Assembly: GCF_025567125.1 (NCBI RefSeq)
Contig: NZ_JAOQJI010000016.1
Location: 1-64,000, forward strand
Length of the DNA: 64,000 nt
Source: Phocaeicola fibrisolvens
Lineage (GTDB): Bacteria > Bacteroidota > Bacteroidia > Bacteroidales > Bacteroidaceae
Direction: 5' to 3'
The position numbers and the translations under genes were made by a program. The notes below the pieces were generated by a model, which was not told where the DNA came from, made no database searches, and worked only from the letters and a program-made list of their open reading frames with translations. Shown here one piece after another: positions 16,878 to 24,883 of this stretch; the stretch's first letter is position 1, and every line of letters begins with the position of its first letter.

Positions 16878-17429
16878 ATGAAAAAATTTATCTGTACTGT
16901 TTGTGGTTACATCTATGAAGGTGAAGCAGCTCCTGAAAAATGTCCGATGTGTAAAGCTCCTGCTTCTAAGTTCAAAGAACTGGAAGAAGCTGAAGGTGGC
17001 TTGCAGTTTGTAGACGAACACGTTATCGGCGTAGCTAAAGGTTGCGACGACGAAATGATTAAGGACCTGAACAACCACTTCATGGGTGAATGTACTGAAG
17101 TTGGTATGTACTTGGCCATGAGCCGTCAGGCTGACCGCGAAGGTTATCCGGAAGTTGCAGAAGCTTTCAAGCGCTATGCTTGGGAAGAAGCTGAACACGC
17201 TGCTAAATTCGCAGAATTGCTGGGTGACTGCGTATGGGATACTAAGACAAACCTTGAAAAGCGTATGAACGCTGAATGCGGCGCTTGCGAAGACAAGAAA
17301 CGTATCGCTACTCGCGCTAAACAGCTGAACCTGGATGCTATCCATGACACAGTTCATGAAATGGCTAAAGACGAAGCTCGTCACGGAAAAGGTTTCGAAG
17401 GTCTGTACAACAGATATTTCAAGAAATAA
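16878..17429 (+). CDS. Reverse rubrerythrin (peroxide reductase)
   Basis: 183 residues. A rubredoxin-type iron domain comes first (CTVCGY at 7-12 and CPMCKAP near 22-28) and a ferritin-like di-iron domain second. The glutamates sit in GECTEVGMYLAMSRQA, YAWEEAEHAAKFAEL and AKDEARHGKGFEGL. This order is the reverse of classical rubrerythrin, hence reverse rubrerythrin, which reduces hydrogen peroxide in anaerobes using NADH-linked electrons. Codon use is strongly biased (GCT, GAA, GGT), suggesting high expression. It is probably cotranscribed with the PerR-like gene and ends in the terminator at 17458-17499. Confidence 0.93.
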   Translation: MKKFICTVCGYIYEGEAAPEKCPMCKAPASKFKELEEAEGGLQFVDEHVIGVAKGCDDEMIKDLNNHFMGECTEVGMYLAMSRQADREGYPEVAEAFKRYAWEEAEHAAKFAELLGDCVWDTKTNLEKRMNAECGACEDKKRIATRAKQLNLDAIHDTVHEMAKDEARHGKGFEGLYNRYFKK

Positions 17430-17457
17430 TTGAAAGCACTGACTTTCATTACAAAAG

Positions 17458-17499
17458 AGAGAGACCACCTCGACCCACGAGGATGGTCTCTCTTTTTTT
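17458..17499 (+). terminator. Terminator of the reverse rubrerythrin gene
   Basis: A 15-bp stem with one bulge (17458-17472 with 17478-17493) and a 5-base loop is followed by seven T. It is a textbook intrinsic terminator 28 bases past the stop codon. Confidence 0.93.
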
Positions 17500-17516
17500 C
17501 ATATCCACTCCGCTTC

Positions 17517-17625
17517 AGTTCTTTCAGGAGAATACCAGAGTACTTTAAAGAAAGTACCCGCAGTAGTTCTTTGGCTGTACTGGAGTGCTTCTTTGAAAGT
17601 TCTGGAATATTTCTTTAAAAGTAGG
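17517..17625. repeat. Array of five imperfect units with about 22-bp period
   Basis: CTTT-centred units recur with centres near 17525, 17547, 17573, 17595 and 17617 (steps 22, 26, 22, 22). Examples are GTACTTTAAAGAAAGTAC (17540-17557), AGTAGTTCTTTGGCTGTACT (17562-17581) and AGTGCTTCTTTGAAAGTTCT (17584-17603). Each is a weak palindrome. The sequence differs from the AAACG arrays at 3.7 and 39.2 kb but the spacing is nearly the same. It lies between the convergent ends of the rubrerythrin and DUF418 genes, outside both coding regions. Confidence 0.6.
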
Positions 17626-17642
17626 AGAAAAATATAACTTGA

Positions 17643-18827
17643 TTAACGGACTGTTCTTCCCAACCATGTCAACTTGTGCCAAAGGGTTTCCAGCGGACCG
17701 CGTTTGAAATGCCGGAACCACCAATGGGAAAAAGCCAACTGCAACAGGAAGAAAACGATTCCCACCAACAAGCTGACAGTGGTACCACAATACTGATGCA
17801 AGGCCAATCCATAGCCGAAATACAGGAAACTTCCAATGACCGACTGCATAATGTAATCGGTAAGGCTCATTCTTCCGTAGGGCACCAGAATCTTCTGTAT
17901 CTTGCCCTTCCCCATCCAATAGAGCAACAAAAACGCAGAGACCATGGTCAGCATAAAACAGAAATTATACCAGGAATTCAGGATGGTCTTCAGGCTGTCC
18001 AGCATCAAAGGCTGAGACACTAACGCAAAGACAAAGGCCTTGACAAAATAAAAGGCCACTGCCAGCGGAAGAGAAAAGCACAACACGTAGGTCCAGAAGC
18101 TGCGGGAACGTCCCAGGGCCGTTTCTGAAGATGAATCGAAATACCCCATCCGGCCAATCCACAGGCCGAGCACAAACAAGGCACAAGTCTGGAATACTCT
18201 GCCGTAGCACCATGCCCAGTTCAGACTGGCCAGCTGTCCGATAGTAAAATTCATCTTCACCATCTCCCACCAGGAATCTCCTCCCAGCTGCGGATACACG
18301 TCTCCTAACGAGAAAATCATCTGACGGGGTGCATAGTCCGGACTGAGCCATCCACACACCACTTTTATCCATTCCACCGGCTGAAGCATCAGTATGAAGG
18401 AAAGTATCAGCAAGGACCGGTTCTTCCAATGACGAACGGGCACCAGAATGAAACCCAGAATGGCGTAAAGCACCAATATCTCACCGGGAAAAAACAGGGA
18501 ATTCACAAAACCGAATCCCAACAGCAGTACCAGTCTCCACATGTAGCGTCCTTTGAAATCTTCTCCACGTTTTGCGGCACTACGGCTCTGCAAATAGAAA
18601 GTAAAACCAAACAGCAAGGCAAAAATAGCATAAGCCTTTCCCGAAAACAGGAAGAACAACATATCCCACAACGTCTCATCCAAATGCGCCAATACCGGAG
18701 AAGAAGGTTCGGGAAAAGAATAAAAATTGAAATGTTCGATGTTATGGAGCAGAATAATCCCCATTACGGCAAATCCCCTCAGCGCATCAATGGCCAGGAT
18801 TCGCTCTTTTTTCTGTATGTTTTCCAT
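17643..18827 (-). CDS. DUF418 domain membrane protein
   Basis: 394 residues with about ten hydrophobic segments. It opens with KERILAIDALRGFAVMGIILLHNI, the acyltransferase-3/heparan-acetyltransferase-like start of this family. The C-terminal DUF418 region includes YGRMSLTDYIMQSVIG near 317 and LAFSHWWFRHFKRGPLETLWH near 365, both strongly conserved. It sits in the inner membrane. The function is unknown, and a role in acyl or small-molecule transfer is only suggested by fold similarity. It begins 122 bases beyond the secG stop codon, with the secG terminator in between, so it is separately transcribed. Confidence 0.88.
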   Translation of the reverse strand: MENIQKKERILAIDALRGFAVMGIILLHNIEHFNFYSFPEPSSPVLAHLDETLWDMLFFLFSGKAYAIFALLFGFTFYLQSRSAAKRGEDFKGRYMWRLVLLLGFGFVNSLFFPGEILVLYAILGFILVPVRHWKNRSLLILSFILMLQPVEWIKVVCGWLSPDYAPRQMIFSLGDVYPQLGGDSWWEMVKMNFTIGQLASLNWAWCYGRVFQTCALFVLGLWIGRMGYFDSSSETALGRSRSFWTYVLCFSLPLAVAFYFVKAFVFALVSQPLMLDSLKTILNSWYNFCFMLTMVSAFLLLYWMGKGKIQKILVPYGRMSLTDYIMQSVIGSFLYFGYGLALHQYCGTTVSLLVGIVFFLLQLAFSHWWFRHFKRGPLETLWHKLTWLGRTVR

Positions 18828-18844
18828 GAAAGATTCATATTAAC

Positions 18845-18894
18845 AAAAAAGAAAACGGAAAACCGTTTCATTCATCATCCGGATTTCCGTTTTC
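18845..18894 (-). terminator. Terminator after secG
   Basis: An 11-bp perfect stem (18851-18861 with 18884-18894, arm GAAAACGGAAA) is followed on the minus strand by six T (18845-18850). It closes the sigma-54 regulator-lptE-TPR-secG operon. Confidence 0.85.
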
Positions 18895-18949
18895 GCGCCC
18901 AAAATGAAACACCTGTCAGCGATTCATTCTGTCTACTATTTCTTTATTC

Positions 18950-19321
18950 TCAATCCTTGGTAGAATCAGTTGCAGCAGCTGGAGTAGTTGTAGCAGCCGC
19001 ATCCTTCTGAGGAGCAGCAAAACCTGCAGGAGCATTCAACGGATTAGTCTTCTGTTCTTTCACTGCCTGTTCCATGATAACTGAAGAACCTTCAGTCTGA
19101 GACGGAACTACGTATGCAGTAGCCACACTGACAATCACCATAAATGCAGCCAGTCCCCAAGTCAATTTCTCAATAAAATCGGTTGTCTTACGAACTCCCA
19201 TAATCTGATTGGAAGATGCAAAACTGGAAGAAAGGCCTCCTCCTTTTGAGTTCTGTATCAATACGACAAAGCACATCAATACAGCTGCAAGTACCATTAA
19301 TACGACAAATAATAAATACAT
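18950..19321 (-). CDS. secG: Preprotein translocase subunit SecG
   Basis: 123 residues with two membrane helices (about 1-22 and 55-75), joined by the conserved loop VLIQNSKGGGLSSSFASSNQIMG. SecG assists SecYEG/SecA protein export at the inner membrane. The C-terminal 45 residues are Ala/Thr-rich and disordered-looking, as in other Bacteroidales. It lies 6 bases after the TPR-like gene, last in a four-gene minus-strand operon. Confidence 0.94.
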   Translation of the reverse strand: MYLLFVVLMVLAAVLMCFVVLIQNSKGGGLSSSFASSNQIMGVRKTTDFIEKLTWGLAAFMVIVSVATAYVVPSQTEGSSVIMEQAVKEQKTNPLNAPAGFAAPQKDAAATTTPAAATDSTKD

Positions 19322-19327
19322 TTTCTT

Positions 19328-20122
19328 TTATTTTGATTTAGCGTTAATAATCAACTTCTCTAAAAATCTAATTTGGTCTGCAAAGTAAGTATTTTTTTTC
19401 GGATATTTCAAATTTAATTTTTTAATAATTTCCAGTGCTTTATCATATCGTTGTTGTTTAACATAAATTTTAGCCAAGGTTTCTGTGAAATAATTTTCTT
19501 CCTCTTCTACTTCAGGAACTTCGTTCACAATCTCAGAAGGAGGCACTCCTTCTTTTTCTTCTTTTGAGGGAAGACAGGGCTCCTCCACACCTGCTTCTTC
19601 CGGCACCTGCTTTTCTTCCGGATGTTCTTCCTCTTTCGCGTTCTTTTCAATGAAACTGTCAATCAGTTCCTGCCCTCTGAGAGGAGCTACAGCCACGGTA
19701 TCCCCGGCCTGGACTTCTTCCTCCAACACAGAAGTATAATCCACCGCTTCCGCAGGCAACGGCAACAGAGTCTCGGCTGAAGGCTCACTGGCATCGGCCA
19801 GGAAACGGTCTATCAAATCCAGCGTTCTGTCGTCCGAACCCGGATGAGAAGATTCTTTTGGCCCTGCATGCTGTTTGATTACGAAATGTTCCCCTTCAAT
19901 TGCATAAAACAGCACACTCAAATCGGCCACAAACAACGCCCCTTTGCGCAATTCTTCCTGAAAAGAAGGATCGTGCAACAGAAACAGATTCTTCAAATAT
20001 AAAATACGGGCTGTTTGAAAATAAGGATAACGTTCCAAAAGCTGACGCAATTCATAAAGACTCTCTGTCCCCAACGACTCTGGATGCTCAATCCATTGCT
20101 GCAAATGCTGTTGTATCATCAT
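19328..20122 (-). CDS. TPR-like protein, unknown function
   Basis: 264 residues, no signal peptide. The N-terminal 90 residues are helical (LYELRQLLERYPYFQTARILYLKNL). The middle (about 95-205) is a low-complexity Glu/Pro-rich linker, and the C-terminus has a tetratricopeptide-like repeat (NYFTETLAKIYVKQQRYDKALEIIKKLNLKYP). It is conserved between lptE and secG in Bacteroides as far as I recall. Cytoplasmic adaptor function is a guess. It starts 1 base after the lptE stop codon, so translation is probably coupled. Confidence 0.75.
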   Translation of the reverse strand: MMIQQHLQQWIEHPESLGTESLYELRQLLERYPYFQTARILYLKNLFLLHDPSFQEELRKGALFVADLSVLFYAIEGEHFVIKQHAGPKESSHPGSDDRTLDLIDRFLADASEPSAETLLPLPAEAVDYTSVLEEEVQAGDTVAVAPLRGQELIDSFIEKNAKEEEHPEEKQVPEEAGVEEPCLPSKEEKEGVPPSEIVNEVPEVEEEENYFTETLAKIYVKQQRYDKALEIIKKLNLKYPKKNTYFADQIRFLEKLIINAKSK

Positions 20123-20123
20123 T

Positions 20124-20657
20124 TTACCAGTTGGCTACCGTCGCATTAAAAATTTGCTCTACAATTTCGTCGATCATCTGCTGTACGAGTTCCTCTTGCA
20201 CGGAAGAAAGCTGCTGGCTGGCATTGTATTCACGACTGGCTGTAAACTGCTGGTCAGAGAAGTCTTCCGCATGATTTGAGTTGTTCACAAACCTCACGTT
20301 AACCGTCATTCGCAACTCAGCCATTGTAGAATATCCGTCGGAACCTACTCCCTTATTATAGGCATCATAGTTCGTGATTTCACCCGAAAGCTCCAGGTCC
20401 CCTCCCTGACGTACTTGCTTCAGACGCGTCTGCTGCATGTATTTATCCTGCAACGACGTGTTGAACATAGACTCCATCGGTCCCCATACAAATGCAGCCG
20501 AACGGTTCGGGAAGTTCTGGAAACTGATGGTCTTCACTTTATCATAATTAATGGAAGAACCGTTAAATTTATAAGACACCGTACATGCCGTAAGAATGCA
20601 CAGCACTACCGGCAATACATATTTTGTCAGTCTGACATATTTTTTATTCAAGGCCAT
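20124..20657 (-). CDS. lptE: LptE-like LPS-assembly lipoprotein
   Basis: 177 residues with a lipoprotein signal: hydrophobic stretch YVLPVVLCIL and lipobox LTAC near residue 21-24. The mature part VSYKFNGSSINYDKVKTISFQNFPN and the later LSGEITNYDAYN match the Bacteroidetes LptE family. LptE plugs the LptD barrel in the outer membrane and helps insert lipopolysaccharide. Its first 14 bases overlap the end of the sigma-54 activator gene, indicating translational coupling. Length is normal. Confidence 0.85.
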   Translation of the reverse strand: MALNKKYVRLTKYVLPVVLCILTACTVSYKFNGSSINYDKVKTISFQNFPNRSAAFVWGPMESMFNTSLQDKYMQQTRLKQVRQGGDLELSGEITNYDAYNKGVGSDGYSTMAELRMTVNVRFVNNSNHAEDFSDQQFTASREYNASQQLSSVQEELVQQMIDEIVEQIFNATVANW

Positions 20658-21963
20658 ATTCTTTTATCTTTCTATAAAGTGTTCGTTCTGAAATTCTCAA
20701 ATCACTGGCGGCATTTTTTCTTTTTCCATGATGACGCTCAAGTGCTTTACGAATCATTTCTTTCTCCACCTCATCCAATGACAAGTTTTCCTCCACATAC
20801 TCTTCCGTATCCTGCACGTCCGACACATCGGCTGGTGTCACTTTCACATTGGAATCAACCGGTGAAACATTGCTTACTGAAGTCACATTGGATACTTTTC
20901 CAACTTCGGGCACCGGATTCAATACTACAGATGGGGGCTGCATCAGGCTGACCGGCGTTTCCGGAATGTAATGCATCGGTGCTGGAGAAGGCGGTGTCAC
21001 AGTATTTCCTCCTGCCCGTTCCGCCATAATGTCATGTACCAGTTTTTTCAAATCCGTCACATCCCTCCGCATATCAAACAATACCTGATAAAGGAGCTCC
21101 CTCTCACTTTGAAAACCTTTCTCACTCCCTGGCTTTACTCCTCCCAGGAATGCAGGAAACTTCGACACAGCAGGCTGTGCGGGCAGATATCCTTGCAGAA
21201 TCTCTGCCGTGATATCCCGATTAGGTTCAATAATCGAAATCTGTTCCGTGATGTTCTTCAACTGACGAATGTTACCCGGCCACGAGTAAGAAACCAGCAT
21301 ACGTCGCGCATCGTCCGTCAATTGGATAGACGGCATACGGTATTTCTCTGCAAAATCAGCTGCAAACTTCCGGAATAAAAGCGGTATATCATCCGGACGT
21401 TCACGCAAGGCAGGCACCTTAATCGGTACTGTATTCAAACGATAATACAAATCTTCCCGAAAGCGTCCCTCTGCAATGGCTTCAGAAAAGTTCACGTTCG
21501 TAGCTGCTACAATCCGCACATCCGTCTTCTGTACTTTAGAAGAACCTACCTTTATATATTCTCCGGTTTCCAGCACACGCAGCAGACGAGCCTGCGTAGA
21601 AAGAGGCAATTCTCCCACCTCATCCAGAAAAATCGTTCCACCGTTTGCTTCGGCAAAGTATCCGTTACGGTCACTGATGGCTCCTGTAAAGGCTCCTTTT
21701 TCATGTCCGAACAGCTCTGAATCAATCGTACCTTCCGGAATAGCTCCGCAATTGACAGCAATATACGGACCGTGCTTCCGTCGGCTAAATTGGTGAATAA
21801 TCTGAGGGAAACTTTCTTTTCCGACTCCACTTTCTCCCGTAACCAGTACAGACAAATCAGTGGGAGCCACCTGCATTGCCACATCGATGGCCCGGTTCAA
21901 TCCCTCACAATTTCCAATAATGCCGAACCGAAGTTTCACATTTTGTATTTCTGATTTTACCAT
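20644..21963 (-). CDS. Sigma-54-dependent transcriptional activator without sensor domain
   Basis: 439 residues. A central AAA+ domain (about 12-250) has Walker A GESGVGKE near 43-50, the sigma-54-contacting GAFTGA near 92-97, Walker B GTIFLDEVGEL near 112-122 and the arginine-finger region. A long Pro/Val/Ser-rich linker follows. The C-terminus is a Fis-type helix-turn-helix (KALERHHGKRKNAASDLRISERTLYRKIKEYGL). No receiver, GAF or PAS domain precedes the AAA+ core, so control must come from abundance or a partner. It heads an operon with lptE and secG, which suggests it controls envelope genes. Its sigma-54 (RpoN) partner is not in this window. Confidence 0.93.
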   Translation of the reverse strand: MVKSEIQNVKLRFGIIGNCEGLNRAIDVAMQVAPTDLSVLVTGESGVGKESFPQIIHQFSRRKHGPYIAVNCGAIPEGTIDSELFGHEKGAFTGAISDRNGYFAEANGGTIFLDEVGELPLSTQARLLRVLETGEYIKVGSSKVQKTDVRIVAATNVNFSEAIAEGRFREDLYYRLNTVPIKVPALRERPDDIPLLFRKFAADFAEKYRMPSIQLTDDARRMLVSYSWPGNIRQLKNITEQISIIEPNRDITAEILQGYLPAQPAVSKFPAFLGGVKPGSEKGFQSERELLYQVLFDMRRDVTDLKKLVHDIMAERAGGNTVTPPSPAPMHYIPETPVSLMQPPSVVLNPVPEVGKVSNVTSVSNVSPVDSNVKVTPADVSDVQDTEEYVEENLSLDEVEKEMIRKALERHHGKRKNAASDLRISERTLYRKIKEYGLE

Positions 21964-22027
21964 ATACTCCTCGATTATATGACAAAATTACAAAAAGTTT
22001 GAGACCCGTCCATGCATTTAGTAAAAA

Positions 22028-24667
22028 TTAGAAGACTGTACGAATCATAAAGCGAATTCCCCATTTGCTGGCAGTAGGCAGTTCATTGTAGTTCAAGCGG
22101 CGTACATACTCCACATGCAACAACTTGAAAATGTTATGGATTCCCGCACTTACCTCTACATAAGGCTTTTTCGGATCCATCACATAACTTGAAGTATGGA
22201 AGTTTCCAGCTGCATCATAATGTCCCGGGAACAGCATCAGTTCCGAATCATTGGCATTCTGAGGAAGCAACGGGTTGTTTTTGTCTGTCAACGTCCCCCA
22301 CAAGCATTTGATGCCGATAAACTCACGCCATTTCAGTTTTTTCAGCAAAGGAATGCGATTGAATATCTTTCCCTGCAAATTCCATGACACATCCAAAGAA
22401 GCATAACGGTCGTTCAGGAACTCCATGTTATTGATCAGATTGAATGTCTCATTCTGAATGATATACGACAAGTTTGCGGCAGGCATAATCAACAATGGGA
22501 AAGGTACTTTATTCCATTGTATGCCTCCCTTTATGCTTGTATCAATGTTACCCCACGAACTGAGCCACCAGCGTTTGTAGAGACTGATTTCCGTCATATT
22601 ATAGGTATAATCACTTCCCAGTATACCCTTCAACCCCAGCGTATGCTGCAAAGTAAAGACCGGTGCATCCAAGTTAATCGGCAAACGACGCTGCTTGGTA
22701 TTGACAAAAGTCTCACCCGGTGCATAGCGGAATGCCAAAGTAGCCTCAGCAAGAGAGAAATCTCTTGTATTATATGGAGAACGCACCCAGTCTGTACCGG
22801 TCAATTCTCCTGTAGCCAGTGCCTGCTGCAACTGATTCTCCTGTGCCATGGTCCGATAAAAAAGCTTTCCACAAGCTTCCAAGTTGGTATGCTTCAACAT
22901 CAACGTAGTTTTCAAACCACTTTCCTTCTCCAGTTCATACTTCACGCTAGCTGTCCGTTCATAATTATATTGGTCGACGGTGGTCACCTTAAACGAGGTA
23001 AACACGTTATCCTTATCCGTCCCCATAAACTTGTCAGACGGCAACATGTTGTCGTATGAATACGAAACCGTCAACGAATTAATCGGATATTCCCTGGGCA
23101 AATATTCTTTTTTATTGAAAGAATATTCCACTTCAGCCTTATACTTCGACTTTTCGTCCTTGAAACCATACGCATAATATCCCCTCAAGAAGAGATGAGG
23201 ATTCAGATTCGCCGTAGTTTGTGCAGAAGCTCTCAAGCGAAGCCCGTCAATATAATTACTGGATATCATTGTATTGATAGGACCGATATCCACTTTACTG
23301 GGCTTTCCTTTCACTCCAGTTTCTACAAAGTTCTCAATGAAAGCCTTTGCCACGAACATGATGTACTTAAACCCTTTTATCTTCGAGAGGTTATCCACAA
23401 ACGAATCCATATTGTCTTCCGACTTGGTCAGCTCCGTCGGCCGATATTCCTTCCAGAATGAATCATCCCGCATCATGGCATTGACATCCTTTATTTCAGC
23501 TCCTTTTTTCTTAAAAATCTTTGCCGGAATCTCATCAAATCCAAAATCGGAATAACGGGTCTGTCTCCTCACCTGAAATGAGCCTAAAAGTTTCTTCAGG
23601 TAAGACATTTCACACAACATATCATCTTCCATCAAAACCCATTCCCCTGTAGACAACTGACCGAATTTCTGCTCAATAATCATATTATCTACAAAGTTGA
23701 TATCTGTCTTCTTCGGAAGATTCATCACACATTTATTTACCCGATAAGTGGAATCGGCCAAAATATACAAATGCCCTGTAAATCCAAAATCCTGAGAATT
23801 ATTAGGCACAAAAGTCAGGTGGAAACACTTTTCGCGTTCCACCATCACCGTATCCATGATGTAATACTTATAAAAGTTGATTCCCGCATTTGAAATCGGA
23901 CTGTCGAAAGGATACTGAAGGAAACGAAAACGATCCTGATAGATATTGATATCCTGAAATACATCCTTCAACACCGTCGACAACATATCTCCCGTATTGA
24001 ACAGTTCATTCACTCCGGTAGAGTTAATCCCCTTCACAATCGTCTTTTCATCGTGAGGCTCTTTCCGATAGAGTTTTTCTGTTACCGTTTCATCTACAGA
24101 TATAGGCAGAATGTTCTTCCCCGTCACTTCGCACACCTCCACCTGGTCGCGAAAAAACGGATATTTTTTAAACAAATTAGATTCACGAAGCGAATCCGTT
24201 GTTATATTATTCAGTGAAAAAGTAATCTTCTGATATTTATTGTAATGATAAAAGTCATTCACTCCCAAGTCATTCAACTTTTTAGCAGCAATAACTTTCT
24301 TCATCATTTCTACCGCCGGATTGTTCTTCCGGGAATATTTTTCTTTTTTAGGTTTTACGATTACTTCATCCAACACCAAATCCGGCTTCATCTTCACATC
24401 CAGTTTCTTTGTGTTGACCGACACATTACGCACCTCCGTGCCATATCCTACCATAGAAAATGTCAGCTTCGTCCATCCCGGATGAACAGATATTGTGTAT
24501 TGTCCATCTATATCAGTAATGGTACCCACTCCTTTTCCATCATAATATACGTTCAAATAAGGAATAGGATCACCTGTTTCGGAATCTGTTACTACACCTT
24601 TAATCTGTGCTGAAAGTTTCACAACTCCCAGACACAAAACAAATAAAAAAAACAATCTTTTTATCAT
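22028..24667 (-). CDS. DUF5686 family outer-membrane protein with carboxypeptidase-regulatory-like domain
   Basis: 879 residues. A signal peptide (about 1-20, ending LSAQ) precedes a CarboxypepD_reg-like domain (IKGVVTDSETGDPIPYLNVYYDGKG... to about 95), then the DUF5686 region to the C-terminus. The last 400 residues show alternating beta strands ending in aromatic IRFMIRTVF, typical of an outer-membrane barrel. It is widespread in Bacteroidetes and the function is unknown. It is not a SusC: no TonB box or plug is seen and no SusD is adjacent. It stands alone. Confidence 0.85.
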   Translation of the reverse strand: MIKRLFFLFVLCLGVVKLSAQIKGVVTDSETGDPIPYLNVYYDGKGVGTITDIDGQYTISVHPGWTKLTFSMVGYGTEVRNVSVNTKKLDVKMKPDLVLDEVIVKPKKEKYSRKNNPAVEMMKKVIAAKKLNDLGVNDFYHYNKYQKITFSLNNITTDSLRESNLFKKYPFFRDQVEVCEVTGKNILPISVDETVTEKLYRKEPHDEKTIVKGINSTGVNELFNTGDMLSTVLKDVFQDINIYQDRFRFLQYPFDSPISNAGINFYKYYIMDTVMVEREKCFHLTFVPNNSQDFGFTGHLYILADSTYRVNKCVMNLPKKTDINFVDNMIIEQKFGQLSTGEWVLMEDDMLCEMSYLKKLLGSFQVRRQTRYSDFGFDEIPAKIFKKKGAEIKDVNAMMRDDSFWKEYRPTELTKSEDNMDSFVDNLSKIKGFKYIMFVAKAFIENFVETGVKGKPSKVDIGPINTMISSNYIDGLRLRASAQTTANLNPHLFLRGYYAYGFKDEKSKYKAEVEYSFNKKEYLPREYPINSLTVSYSYDNMLPSDKFMGTDKDNVFTSFKVTTVDQYNYERTASVKYELEKESGLKTTLMLKHTNLEACGKLFYRTMAQENQLQQALATGELTGTDWVRSPYNTRDFSLAEATLAFRYAPGETFVNTKQRRLPINLDAPVFTLQHTLGLKGILGSDYTYNMTEISLYKRWWLSSWGNIDTSIKGGIQWNKVPFPLLIMPAANLSYIIQNETFNLINNMEFLNDRYASLDVSWNLQGKIFNRIPLLKKLKWREFIGIKCLWGTLTDKNNPLLPQNANDSELMLFPGHYDAAGNFHTSSYVMDPKKPYVEVSAGIHNIFKLLHVEYVRRLNYNELPTASKWGIRFMIRTVF

Positions 24668-24814
24668 ACCTGAATTTAATACTTAAGTAATATACACTTA
24701 ACCATTTTGTAAAAGTACATAGTGTAAAGGTCTCCTACAAATTTCACTCCCTGAAAAATGACATTCTTACCTTTTTTTATGAATAATGGAATATATTTTT
24801 TTTCGTTCAACAAG

Positions 24815-24852
24815 AAAAACCGGTAATGAAATCATCTTCCACTACCGGTCCC
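24815..24852 (-). terminator. Terminator of the inositol-phosphate synthase gene
   Basis: The minus strand has ACCGGTAGTG pairing with CATTACCGGT (24819-24828 with 24840-24849) across an 11-base loop, followed by TTTTTCTT. It begins 32 bases past the stop codon. Confidence 0.8.
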
Positions 24853-24883
24853 CAAAAATATCTGTCAAAGATATAATCTCTCG

